From Blattamonas nauphoetae (taxonomy: Eukaryota; Preaxostyla; Oxymonadida), in the NCBI GenBank assembly GCA_033064195.1, contig JARBJD010000223.1:59275-123274 (forward strand): a stretch of DNA of 64,000 bases, given 5' to 3'. Positions 43,285 through 54,399 of this stretch are shown in pieces; position 1 is the first letter of the stretch, and each line of letters opens with the position of its first letter. Made by a program: the position numbers and the translations under genes. The notes beneath the pieces were generated by a model. That model ran no database searches, was not told the DNA's origin, and was given only the letters and a program-made list of their open reading frames with translations.

Positions 43285-43644
43285 ACTTGTATGGTGGGAC
43301 GATCAACACATTCTCTGATCATTGAACACATTTGAGCGGAATGTATCGAGGAACAAGACTACTCATCAGTTGTGACTGTTTCTTCGGGAGAAATCGCAAA
43401 AAAGAATGCGAGAAGTACTGAATCGAGAGCGAACGAAAAGGAGAAAGAACAGAACTGGAAACAACAGAATTCAAAAGCTTCGACGGCCCTGAACGAACAG
43501 AGCAGGCAACGGAAATGAATGAAAGGCAGAGACGATCATGAACGAAATGGAAAAAGAACAGAAGTGGCGTACACGGTGAATACGACGAAAGTCAGAGACG
43601 AGAACGAAATTGCGTATTCACAAAAGGAGAGCCAGTTGGAGTTA
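43285..43644. other. intergenic, A-rich purine-rich stretch
   Basis: About 360 bp between the family 2 start and the membrane pseudokinase stop. Purine-rich repeats of GAACGAAA type around 43400-43600, no coding or RNA feature that I can support. Confidence 0.4.
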
Positions 43645-45078
43645 TTACATCAGCACCCAATCGTCTCCATCTTCATCTTCCTCGTCATCCTTCCGTTCTT
43701 CGTCCAACGCTTCCAATGCAGTCACGATCATTGGAAGAGTGGGACGAGCAGCCGGGTCGGATTCCAAGCACTTTTCTATCAGTCTTCGCATTTCCAGATT
43801 CGTCACCTTCAGTAGGTCTGGACGGAAACCCGTCATCACTTGCCGATGGGCTTCTATTCCGTTCAGATGTCTGAAAGGAATATCTCCGGTCTCAATCTCA
43901 AACAGAAGCATGCCAACGCGGAAGACACACACTTGGTGAGCGTCGATCTCGGCTGCATCGGTCCAGTCAGACAGGTTTTGTTCAGGTGCTCCCCATCGCA
44001 GTCCTTCTCTTGCCAGGAAGTCCATTCCTGTGCGGTTTTCATCATCACTGCTGCCTGTCTCCTTCTCCAAGCTTGTCAGTTGGATGAAGAGTTCCATCTT
44101 CTTGTTGAAGACGAGGACGTGTGGGCTGAGGATGGCCAGCACTTCCTTGTTCATCGTCGACGCTTCCAGCACTGCCAGCCCTCTCACAATCATCTATTCT
44201 GTCTCTCTCCTATTCCGCAGACCATCACCACCGCTGTGCAATACATCGTACAGCGTGGTTTCGATCTGAAGTCTCTCCGAACAGTGCGACGGCGTCGACA
44301 GGAGCAATCCATCCACAAAAGTCTCCTCGCCCAGCCCATGCACACCCCCACACACCTTCGTCTCAATCCCCTCCACATTCGACGAGATCGACGAGGACGG
44401 CAGTGCCTGCTGTTTTGAAGGTTCCTGAGCGACGAGGAAAGTTGTGGCGATTTCTTCGAAGAGGCTGACAGAGGCGGGGATCACCACTTCCTCCTGCACC
44501 TCCTCACTCGCATTGGCTTGCAGTCGTTTGAGCACCTCTTCCATCCGATACTTCGCTTTGAGATGGAGACGGTGGTACGAGAAGAGAATGGCGTCGGCGA
44601 TGACCAGCACCACAATCAGTGTGCATGGGATGCTGATGAACAACATCAAATCAGGCGACGAGGCGAGATCCTGTTTTGGGACTTCGAAGATGACCGACTG
44701 TGCCACACCAGACACGCCACGAAGAGAGATCGAGTGGAGTGTGTATTTGCGGTTGTGTCGGAGTGTCGAATCGTCGTTGCGGACGACGAGGGCGAGTGAC
44801 GAGGCGGAAAAGGGAGTTGTCGCCTTCACACCGACTTCGATTGGTTGTGCGGGTGTTTCAGACAATGACCGGTTGATGAAGGATGATGTGATGCCAACTG
44901 CGTAGAATTCGCCGACAATGAACCCAACCCCATTCAGTGGCACGATTAGGCTGTCTTTCGACGTGGAGCAGTTTGCCGAGAGGACTCGGGCTGGTTCAGC
45001 TGGTGTTCGGAAAGAGATTCCAGAGACGAGGACGGAGTGAGTTCGGCCTTGGGCGACGAGAGATTGGACAGTGAATTT

Positions 45079-45449
45079 CCAACAAACCAGTGCTCATTAA
45101 CATCTGAGACCGGTGACGTGGAAATATACAATGGGTGGCCTGCCCAAGAGAAACAAAACAGAGAAAAAGAAAACTTTATCTGTTAAAACAATTGTTCCCG
45201 ACAAGGGACGCAAGGGTCACAGTGTCGGTTCTACCCCTGTTTGGGTGGTTAATGAGCAAAAAAGAGAGAGATCACTGTCTCTGTCCAGAAAGAGCCTCAA
45301 CGAGGGAGAGAAAACTGGACAAACATGAGAAGTCATAAGTGACAAGTGAAATGGAAAGGCCAAAGGGCTGTGCCAGAGTCGGTCTTGCGACAAAACGAGA
45401 ACGAACATCAGTTGTGTGGCAGTGTTCGCTGTTAATGAGCACTGGTTTG
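45079..45449. mobile_element. 371-bp TIR element (short member of the 45.5-49.8 kb family)
   Basis: Ends CCAACAAACCAGTGCTCATT and its inverse. Internal to the left end, about 40 bp (CTGAGACCGGTGACGTGGAA...) match the inside of the right end of the neighbouring 4.3-kb element, so it is probably a deletion derivative. It directly abuts that element (2-3 bases between). The target duplication cannot be read with certainty because the two insertions are adjacent. Confidence 0.65.
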
Positions 45450-45452
45450 TTG

Positions 45453-48400
45453 GAAATGTCATCGCTACGCTCTGACACCCAACAAACCAGGGCTTCATTA
45501 ACATCTGAGTATTGAAAGGAGAAGAATGAGTAAAGAAGAGAAAAGATATCTTTGTGTTCTTCTTCCTAGATCTGGTCATCAGTTGATTTAGGCCGTGACC
45601 CAATTGGGCTGTCACCCCACTGATTGCGAGTTCTCATACCAACTCAGCACTCTCTCCATTCCGTACTCCCGACTCTCTTTCCTCTTCCGAGTCATGCCTG
45701 CCCTTCTTCCTTCACGAGTCACTACTCAAGTCTCACTTTGCCATAATACTCCACTTCAACCCAAACCTCCCTCAGTCAACTGCAGCTTTCTCTCTTCCAA
45801 AGGTGGTCGTCGAGATGAAAATGTTGGAGAAAGTGCGAACATGCCCGAGCTTAATCAGGTCTCTTTCCCCCAAGGATGTCTCCTTGCACTCTCACTCAAC
45901 TTCCACGACATTGGTTCGGGTCAGCATGCAATCTTTCTTCTGAGAGGATGTTCCTCCGCCCTGACACAGTTCTTTGTTCTTGATCTCAACCTCCCCCAAG
46001 TCAATTGCTGCTTTCCCTCCGTCAAAGGTGGCCGCCGAGATGAAAATGTTGGAGAAAGTGCGAACATGCCCGAACTTAATCAGGTCTCTTTCTCCCAAGG
46101 ATGTCTCCTTGCACTCTCACTCAACTGCCACGACCTTGTTTCGGGTCCGCTCGCAATCTTTCTTTTGGGAGGATGTTCTTCTGCCCTGACAGACTTCTTC
46201 GTTCTTGATCTCAACAGCTGATGAAGCATTTGTATTTGATTGCTTCGAATTCACTGCCAACTGCCAATTTATTAAACCTGTCCCGCTTGTTGTTGGGTTG
46301 GTGACGGGGTTTGTATCCATTCTGAACACTCTTGGGAGTGTATTCTTCGGTACCATCCAAACTCCTTGTTCCTTGATGTCTTCAGGCAATCTTGCTCGTA
46401 ATCTGTCAAGTGCAGTGAATCTTTGTCTTCTTCATCCATCCTGTGATGTCAATATGGAACATTAGATCATTTACGAAGAGTTGGTTCTTGTCTTGTGCTT
46501 TATTCGCTTCTCCATGTCCTTTTATCCAGTCCTCTTTCCCGGCGTCAAGTCTCCTCAACTCCGCATTGCATGCTCCACACAGTTGTACTCATCTCCCCAA
46601 ATTCCGTCATATCACTTCAGTCTCTCCCATCCGTCTGTCTCCTCCATTCCTTTCACTTCTGTCCCAGCAAGTCTGTTCTTAACTCATATTCTGCTTTCCT
46701 CGATTTTGATGCTCGACTAACTTCGGATGGCTTGTGTCTGTCGATTCTCCCATTTTTTGCACCAAGCGCTGCTGCTGTAAATCATGCCGTCGAGGGCAAC
46801 TGCTATGGATGGTGGGTAATAGCTGTCGTGCTCATTTCCAAACCACGCATGAGCTCCTTGTGTCTGTGAACATCGTCATCACCATCTGTGAGAGGATATG
46901 TTCCTTTACGCTTCTTTCCACTTCGCTTCCTTCGAAATGAATCACATCATTTCATGGTATCCAATGCGCTCTCGATTCTATTGTTGAATTCTGCGTCTCA
47001 GCTTGTCATTTCGCAACAATCGTTTCCACTTACTGAATGGAGGATCTTGAACTCTCATCCAACGATCTGTAGCGGTATAAGTTTCCTTCCTCCTTTCTCC
47101 GCTTCCACTTCCTTGCAGAGAAGATGCCTCCGATCTCCGACTCTGGTCTGTTAACTGCTGAAAAAGAGATTGTCGGTGGTATGTGGGAATCAATTGTCAC
47201 TTCGGGGACAATGACTTTGCCAAGAATTGATGGAACGATTGTGAATGTTGTGATATCGAAACTTGAAAATGACTTCCCTGAAGTTGTCATTTCGTTCAAC
47301 ACCGATGTTGAGCGATGGACCATCACTTGATTCATGAAGATGTCCCAAACATTCCTCATTCAATATAGAAACTGGTAGTAACCGCTTTGTTCGATATCGT
47401 TTCGATTGAAGTGCCTTCCTGGTTGGTCCTGGTCTTGTTGTGAGGAAACACTTCAATCATGCAGGCTTGTCGGCTTTCTGGTGTGTGTTGCTACGCTATC
47501 TCTGCTGACTCTTTCTCTCTCCCACACAAAATGTGTCACTTTCAGGTCTGATCGGGAGTGTTACTTTCCAAAGCTTCTCTTGTCGTTTCGATTGTGATTG
47601 CCCGGTTAAGTATCTCCCTCCTCCTTCTTTCTGTTGTTGTAGTTCTTTGAGTTGAGTATTTCTCTTTGAGTTGAGTATTTATCTGAGAGCTTCGTTTCAA
47701 GAGCTCCGAATCATCTTCGAGATTTTCCGTCGCAGATAGGAGGCGGCGCATTCTTTTTGGGCTTCTCTCGATGATACGGGCGTCGTTCCTGTGATGAAGA
47801 ACAACTATTCATGATAGGAATGTTTGTGTTGATCACTTGCATTTTTCCTCGGCATCGTCGAACGTTGTGTCTTCTTGTTAGCTTCTACTACACGAGGATG
47901 TCTTCAATTCGATGTGAGCCTTGAATTCGTCCTTTTGGATATTCATATCGTTTGTCAGGATGGTAATGGTGAATGCTGGACCAGTTGAGTCTGGTTTAAG
48001 TTGTTAGAGATGCCTGTTCTGACTTGTAAAGATGCGATCCGACATGCGCTGGCTCACTGCGGTTGCTTTGTACTCGCTGTCTTTGAGATGTGTCTGCCTC
48101 AATATCTCGATCTGAATTCGATCATTGATGAAAACGAATTCCTCCTGTGTGGATTCCCAACACGTTGCAGGTAATACAATTGTCGACACAGCAGTTGTCA
48201 TCAAGAATGACGGAAAAAGGTTCAGTCTGACTGAAGGTGAGTTTTAGATCGATCGAAAATGCAGGAATGTGCACAAAGCGATAGTCGCAGAACGACGATG
48301 CGGAAAACAGTCGAGGTCTCTGTTTATGTGCGGCGATATAGATGATTGCTGGAAGATTCGCTTGATTCTGCTGGAAATCTGCCCAAGTCTGGCTTAATCT

Positions 48401-49765
48401 TGGAACTTACAATTCTGGTTGTTACTATTGTTCAACGGTGGATTTTTATTTTGCCTTGCCGAGTTCAACAATTACATCTGTATCTGACACGAATCTTCGT
48501 TTCCTTGGTGAGACAAGATTGTCCAAGTTGTTTGCCTGAAGATTTCAGGAGGACAACCGATGAGTTGGCTTCGTTCTGTGAAGCCTTCTACGAACATATT
48601 TTGGTGTTTTCTATCCCATTTTCTTGATTGTTTTAAATTTCAACTGTAGTACGAGTCATGACTGGATAAACTGGATCGGAATTGAAACACCGCTTGGTGG
48701 TCCTTGTAGTTTCAACCACCATACTGTCTGGCACCTGTTCTTGCAGGAGTTCGTTTGTTTTTGTTGTTTTTCCTTCTACATCCCTCATGAATACAATTAG
48801 AAGAGATGAGATCGTGACTTGCCTTGTGTGTACCCGGATCCATAAAAGATGGATGACAGGATCCTATGATCAGAATATGTTGAATTTGAGTTGAAAAGGA
48901 ATGTTTCCGTACGGAAGGGGCAGATTACTTGCTGTACTGCTTCAACACGGGGGTGATCCTTCCAAGTTCGGATGACTATCAATAAGTTCAGGTATATGGA
49001 CACGCTCCTCTCCATTTGTCGATCGGCTGCTATTGATACAGATGAACATACTTCGTTGTCCATATCAACTTCCAATAATGAGCTGACAGATGGCCCCGTG
49101 ATGTTGATCCGGTTGGTGGGTATTCAAGTCGCACTGAGTATCTGTTCAACGATATGCGAAATCATTACCATGTCATTGACAATTTCTTGATACTTCCGAC
49201 CAGAATGTCTTGACTGTCCTGCTCTGTTTCGGATGTTCCAACGAAGTCCGGTATCATGTGATCCTTCTGTATTCTGACCGTCGGTCGACCCCAATCTGAT
49301 CCTTGTTTCATTTTTGCTATATTCTGATCTCCTCCTCGTCACAATATGGGATGGTCGTCATCTGACATGACTGTTTCTGTTTTCAACGATTCTAAACGTA
49401 CTGGACCGGCGACTCTACGATGTTGTTTGAATCTCACGAACATGTGGTAGAACATCATTTAATGATGTGGGGAGATGGTCCAAGATCCTCAAATCTTGAT
49501 CGAGCGATAGAAGGCTGATGTTTTTGGAGATGAACTTTGAAAGAGTTTTAATCACAGTGAATCGGTAAATCACTGATTCGGTCGCGACCAATCGTTTAGG
49601 AAGTGATTCCACGAAAACTAGTTTGATAATTAGTGACGAGGAGGAGGAATCACTATGTTTTGTTTGATCTTTGGGTTGGCCACCCATTGTATATTTCCAC
49701 GTCACCGGTCTCAGATGTTAATGAAGCCCTGGTTTGTTGGGTGTCAGAGCGTAGCGATGACATGT
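45453..49765. mobile_element. 4.3-kb TIR element of unknown superfamily
   Basis: Terminal inverted repeats of about 54 bp: ATGTCATCGCTACGCTCTGA, continuing CACCCAACAAACCAGGGCTT, then CATTAACATCTGAG, at 45453-45506 and inverted at 49712-49765. Inside the right end a frame begins MGGQPKDQTKHSDSSSSS, and the short neighbour has MGGLPKRNKTEKKK at the equivalent place, so the family starts a protein just inside its TIR. The interior is poorly open and no transposase family is recognised. A 224-bp direct duplication lies at 45764-46211. Together with the 371-bp neighbour it splits the membrane pseudokinase gene. Confidence 0.65.
45764..46211. repeat. two direct 224-bp units inside the 4.3-kb element
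   Basis: Units 45764-45987 and 45988-46211 share long blocks (e.g. GAGATGAAAATGTTGGAGAA and ATGTCTCCTTGCACTCTCAC). Both strands stay open across them. On the minus strand the repeated phrase is GHVRTFSNIFISAATFDGGK, which may be the coding sense. Confidence 0.88.
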
Positions 49766-50625
49766 GGTGCCATACGGGAGAATGAGAACGTTGTTGGTGT
49801 TCGCTTCTCCCTCTTCTAGCTCGCTCTGATTCGGATGAACAAGGCCAACAGCAACATCCTCAAAGTGCCCGTTCTCGTCTGTGAATAGCTCAGCTGATTC
49901 AATCTTCCCAGACGAGATGTCGACGAGTGTGAGTGTGTACAGCGTGTTCGTCTCGAGATTCACTGTTGTCAGTGCCAGGTCAACTCTCGTCACGTTCTTG
50001 TCAAGACACTCACCCACAACGATCGCTCCGAGGCGAGCGGCTGCAGGAATCGTAAACTGCATTCTGGTTGGATACACAACGGACTGGTTGGTGAGGGTCA
50101 GTCGCACCTCCTTCACTTCGTAAGTGCCCTCGTCACTCAACATGCCTTGCCCGATCTGGCCAAGATTCACCTTCGCCACACTTTCGCCCTACTCGACCTC
50201 TTCGAATGATGCTGTGAAGGTGTTCGCGTCGTGCAGAACAACAGAACAGACAGAACTCGTAATGTTCTTCCCTTTCAGAGTCAGCACTGCCTGTGTCTTG
50301 CTTTTGTCCAGCTCGCACGAGATTTCTGAGATAGTCTTTGGAAGATGAGAGACTGAAGTCGCAACAACAACAAAATCCGAAAGATGAATCTGAAGCAGTC
50401 CAAACTCGCCAGTTGAGACAACACGAGAAGAAATAATCAAAACATATGAAGAGTGATTCCTCGCACTGATGAAAGACGATATGTGAAGATATTCACCTTT
50501 GAAGTGATCGCCCTCAATCACGCTGTCCTAAGTTTGAGAACACTAAAATACGGAGATAAATAGTGAATAGAAGTTTCATAAAACAGCATTCGAATGTTGG
50601 ACTGATTGGAATACTATCACCCATA

Positions 50626-52194
50626 CAGTCGGTCGGAATGTTGAGGAATTTGTAACTCGTCATGTCAAACGTAAAACTGTAGAATGGCATTTTTCATCAA
50701 AAATGAAAAAAGTGTCAAACCTCTGTCTGTCTCATGTGTCGACATTCGATTATCTTTCAAAATTTTCATTCAAAATTCCATATCAAGATTTCTACATCAT
50801 TGTTGAGCACATTCTTCAACTTTTTTCGTGATCGTGTGCTGAGAGAATGAGGAGAGGATTCGATTGGAAAAAAGAAGACAACAAAGGACGATACCGGAAC
50901 AACTCAGAGAAGACATAGGGTGCTGGGCGCATTCAAGGGTCTCGTACAACCAGCTTGGGAAAAATGAAGATCCAGTCGTGGAGGAAGAAAAGAGCGTATT
51001 TTCAAGGAATCAGAAAGCAGTGTACAATGCTTGATAAAAGAAGACAGTAGAAGAGAAATATCATGAAATCAAACCTAAATTTTTGATAGAGAATCAGAGA
51101 AAACACATCGTTTGGAAATCCGAAGAGCAAACCCATCTGACTTTACTAGACTCGATTCAAAACAGATCGTCCAAATTTCAAGAAGTCCGAGGGGAGCTTG
51201 TCGAACAGTGATACATAGATTTGACGAGGTTCAACTCGGTTCACATATCCAATTTTGTCTCTCAAAGTTCCACCCACTCCGGTTTATCAACACGAGTGTA
51301 GACGACTTTCAACAGAATGAGAGATTTGCACTGATGTCCGGAACTATTTGGTTTGCCGTCTGAATAATTTAGTCAACCAACAATGTAAATTTCTAAAATC
51401 TATACGATTCGGACACTGATTTCATCTCAAACTTTGATAGTACAACTTCAAAGAAATCAAACGGCAAACAAACTATTTCCGGACATCAGTGCAAATCTCT
51501 CATTCTGTTGAAAGTAGTCTCCACTCGTGTTGATAAACCGGAGTGGGTGGAACTTTGAGAGACAAAATTGGATATGTGAACCGAGTTGAACCTCGTCAAA
51601 TCTATGTATCACTGTTCGACAAGCTCCCCTCGGACTTCTTGAAATTTGGACGATCTGTTTTGAATCGAGTCTAGTAAAGTCAGATGGGTTTGTTCTTCGG
51701 ATTTCCAAACGATGTGTTTTTTCTGACTCTCTATCAAAAATTTAGGTTTGATTTCATGATATTTCTCTTCTACTGTCTTCTTTTATCAAGCATTGTACAC
51801 TGCTTTCTGATTCCTTGAAAATACGCTCTTTTCTTCCTCCACGACTGGATCTTCATTTTTCCCAAGCTGGTTAAACGAGACCCTTGAATGCGCCCAGCAC
51901 CCTATGTCTTCTCTGAGTTGTTCCGGTATCGTCCTTTGTTGTCTTCTTTTTTCCAATCGAATCCTCTCCTCATTCTCTCAGCACACGATCACGAAAAAAG
52001 TTGAAGAATGTGCTCAACAATGATGTAGAAATCTTGATATGGAATTTTGAATGAAAATTTTGAAAGATAATCGAATGTCGACACATGAGACAGACAGAGG
52101 TTTGACACTTTTTTCATTTTTGATGAAAAATGCCATTCTACAGTTTTACGTTTGACATGACGAGTTACAAATTCCTCAACATTCCGACCGACTG
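50626..52194. mobile_element. 1569-bp fold-back element (near-perfect palindrome)
   Basis: Two arms of about 735 bp (50626-51361 and about 51466-52194) are inverted copies with very few differences, separated by roughly 100 bp. Ends CAGTCGGTCGGAATGTTGAG and its inverse, flanked by TA at 50624-50625 and 52195-52196, as in Tc1/mariner-like insertions. An 83-codon frame appears once in each arm (51112-51363 plus, 51457-51708 minus; MEIRR(A/T)NPSDFTRLDSKQ) with only six or so amino-acid differences, concentrated near the loop. RNA from it would form a very long hairpin. Confidence 0.93.
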
Positions 52195-52636
52195 TAACTG
52201 CGAAACTCCACCGTTTTTTAGACTGCCATTGTTCGTCCAGAATCGATGACTATCGCTGGCTCTCCCTTTATGTCTTCTCTCCAAGACAATTCAGATAGTT
52301 TGAATTTCACAGCAGCAGAGAATAATCCAATCGAAAGATTCGACGAACTTCTCGCCTCATATATCAACTCAACCGGGTTGTATCATCGAAACTATCTTGC
52401 AGATCTCGTGATTTATCTTCGGAGTACCATTTTTCTCATTTTTTGATACTTTTCTCTTGTCAGGATGGTTGTATCACGTGACTGAAGTTGAACGCCACGA
52501 TCTCATTCATCGTTTCATTCACGCCTTATCTCATAAAGATTGTAAAGTTCGCTTGTTCTGTTCGTTCTTATCCTCATTTGCTGCTTTCTTCACCACCAGG
52601 CCATCGATCTTGAGTCCCTCAACACAATCGGTCTAC

Positions 52637-53028
52637 TGAGGTTACATGGCTCAGGGAATTTGGAACTTTTTTCGAAACTTGTTGATACTCAGTTCGCTAT
52701 TGGATTGATTGATGTGCTCTTTCCACCATCACATTCTATTACGAGACTGAGTCACGTCATCCACAATCTACAGTTCAAGATCGTTGTCAGCACGCTCTGC
52801 AAAATTCCATCTTTTTGAAACGATCCTTTCTGTCGGGTTGACAGTCGAACGCAGATTCCAACTCGAGATCAACATCTGATGACCAGTCCTTCTCAGGGAA
52901 GATTCTCTACATCTCGACGACTATTATGGTCTAGTAGTGACATGACGCGAATCGAAGCTGGAAGAAAGGTTCGTAATTTTTCTTGTCTTCTTGCAGGAAA
53001 GTTCCAAATTCCCTGAATTGTGTAACCT
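52637..53028. repeat. short inverted exon duplication in family 1 copy 2
   Basis: About 35 bp at 52637-52671 (CTGAGGTTAC..TCAGGGAATTTGGAACTT) recurs inverted at 52993-53028. On the minus strand there the frame reads LRLHNSGNLELS against LRLHGSGNLELF on the plus strand at the first site. It suggests an inverted piece of a related exon. Confidence 0.65.
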
Positions 53029-54399
53029 CAGTATTTCTCCGTCATTGATTGTTTCAGTGTCATCTGACGAAGATGAAATCACTCTATTCCACTCCACGGG
53101 ACTCTCTTGCAATTCTCAGCGAGATCCAGCCGCCAAACACAAACTACCACCGTCTCATGCAACTTGCCAGTCTTTCTGAGCTCCGTCCCCTGGTCTCGAT
53201 TCCAACTCTTTCGGAGGACGTTCAATCCCTTTTGCGCAGTTTTTTCTCCGACCCTCGAAAATACTTCGTAGAAGACTACGAATCTCAACACACCAGATAC
53301 CAACCTTTTGAGGCGATTCTGTGCAATGAACTTCTGGCCTGTTCCATCATCGGCTGTGGTGAGGCAGTTTCTGCAATTATTATCTCCAATTTTCCCTCCT
53401 GTTTGCAAGCCCTGCCCCGAATCCCACATCATCCTCTCGAGACACAATTCTCGTTTGTCACATTTCGAGAGATCCTGGAAATCTCACAAGAATACACTGT
53501 GTGGATTTTCTTCACTTTATCATCAATCTCTCCAGGACCCCGTCGAGAGGATTCTTGCCCTCATGAAATGCCTTTCACATGAGCATCATCATCTCCATTG
53601 GCGCGCTGGAACATACTGCCTGAACCTGTCCGTTCAGTATCTCCAACACACTGTCACTTTTCTGAATGGTGTGACATTTGAGTCTTTCCTCACTCTTTTC
53701 GTCTCTTCATCGTTCCGTCATCTTCCTCAGCCCATCCAGAACTCACCGACTCGTTTCTAAGCTCGCTCGCACTCTCCTCTCCTCCCTCCGACACGTACTT
53801 CCGTCACGATCGACACCTCAACCTCATCTCCGTCCTCAGTCAGTCATCCTCTCCTCTCTTCACAACACTCAGCGAACAGCTCCTCGACCCAACATTCCCT
53901 CTCCGCTCCCTCCTCTCCCCTCGCTCGTTCACCGACCCTGCCAGCTCCTTCCTCCGCTTGGCCAGCACAAACCCTGCCTTCTTCCATCGCCTCGTCGAGA
54001 CACACGTTGGAGACATTTTGGACCACGCTGTTTCGACTGCATTGGACACAGTTCGAGTTGTGTCTGCCGACCCGTCTGAACCGCACTGTCTGGACGTTGG
54101 GAGAGCGACGCAGAATTGGGTTCTTCTGCTCACCGTGATGGCAGAAGTGAAGATGGATCTGACACAGAAACATCGATACTGCATCACGCACCCTTCCTCT
54201 CTTCTCACCTTCCTCCTTCTCTCCACTGCGAGCACAAACGCCGACATGTCGACTACTGCTGTGTCTGTCTTCTCAAACCAGTTTGGCCTGTCCCGACCAC
54301 AAACGGAGACACTCCTCTTTGCCACTTCAACCTCTTTCCTTCTCAGCAATACATTCACTCCACGCCATTCTCAGGAGTTGGGAAAGTCAGGTCACATGC

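Larger units (their letters stand above)
43645..50521 (-). pseudogene. single-pass membrane pseudokinase with extracellular beta repeats, split by inserts
   Basis: Upstream part (50521-49766): beta-type segments SCELDKSKTQAVLTLKGKNI, VNLGQIGQGMLSDEGTYEVK, SAARLGAIVV-like PAAARLGAIVVGECLDKNVT, NVLILPYGTT. After about 4.7 kb of inserted DNA it resumes at 45078 with FTVQSLVAQGRTHSVLVSGI, NCSTSKDSLIVPLNGVGFIV, one membrane span (about 44650-44580, LMLFISIPCTLIVVLVIADA), then cytosolic sequence. A likely 42-bp intron (about 44175-44216) removes an apparent TAG. The kinase-like C-lobe follows: LRWGAPEQ (APE motif), FRVGMLLFEIETGDIPF, CLESDPAARPTLPMI, ending DDWVLM. Lys, HRD and DFG motifs are not visible, so it is a pseudokinase. 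A TAG at about 50188 (EEVE*GESV) has no obvious intron around it. Such oxymonad proteins may sense or bind surface ligands, but that is inference. Confidence 0.65.

Noticed and set aside
45595-46221. Plus-strand 208-codon repeat protein
   Set aside because: It starts outside the repeats without a clear signal and lies inside a transposon; the minus strand looks at least as coding-like, so I annotate only the DNA repeat.
18286-50190. TAG as a sense (Gln) codon, suggested by in-frame TAG where a paralogue has CAG (kinase 1, about 19717) and others near 44194 and 50188
   Set aside because: The 44194 case and an apparent TAA near 13745 fall inside likely 36-42 bp introns. The large intact genes (ABC, family 1) contain no in-frame TAG over thousands of codons. 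PRKCSH ends KVEL-TAG, and SPRY B ends in TAA exactly where SPRY A has TGA. The remaining cases fit pseudogenes.
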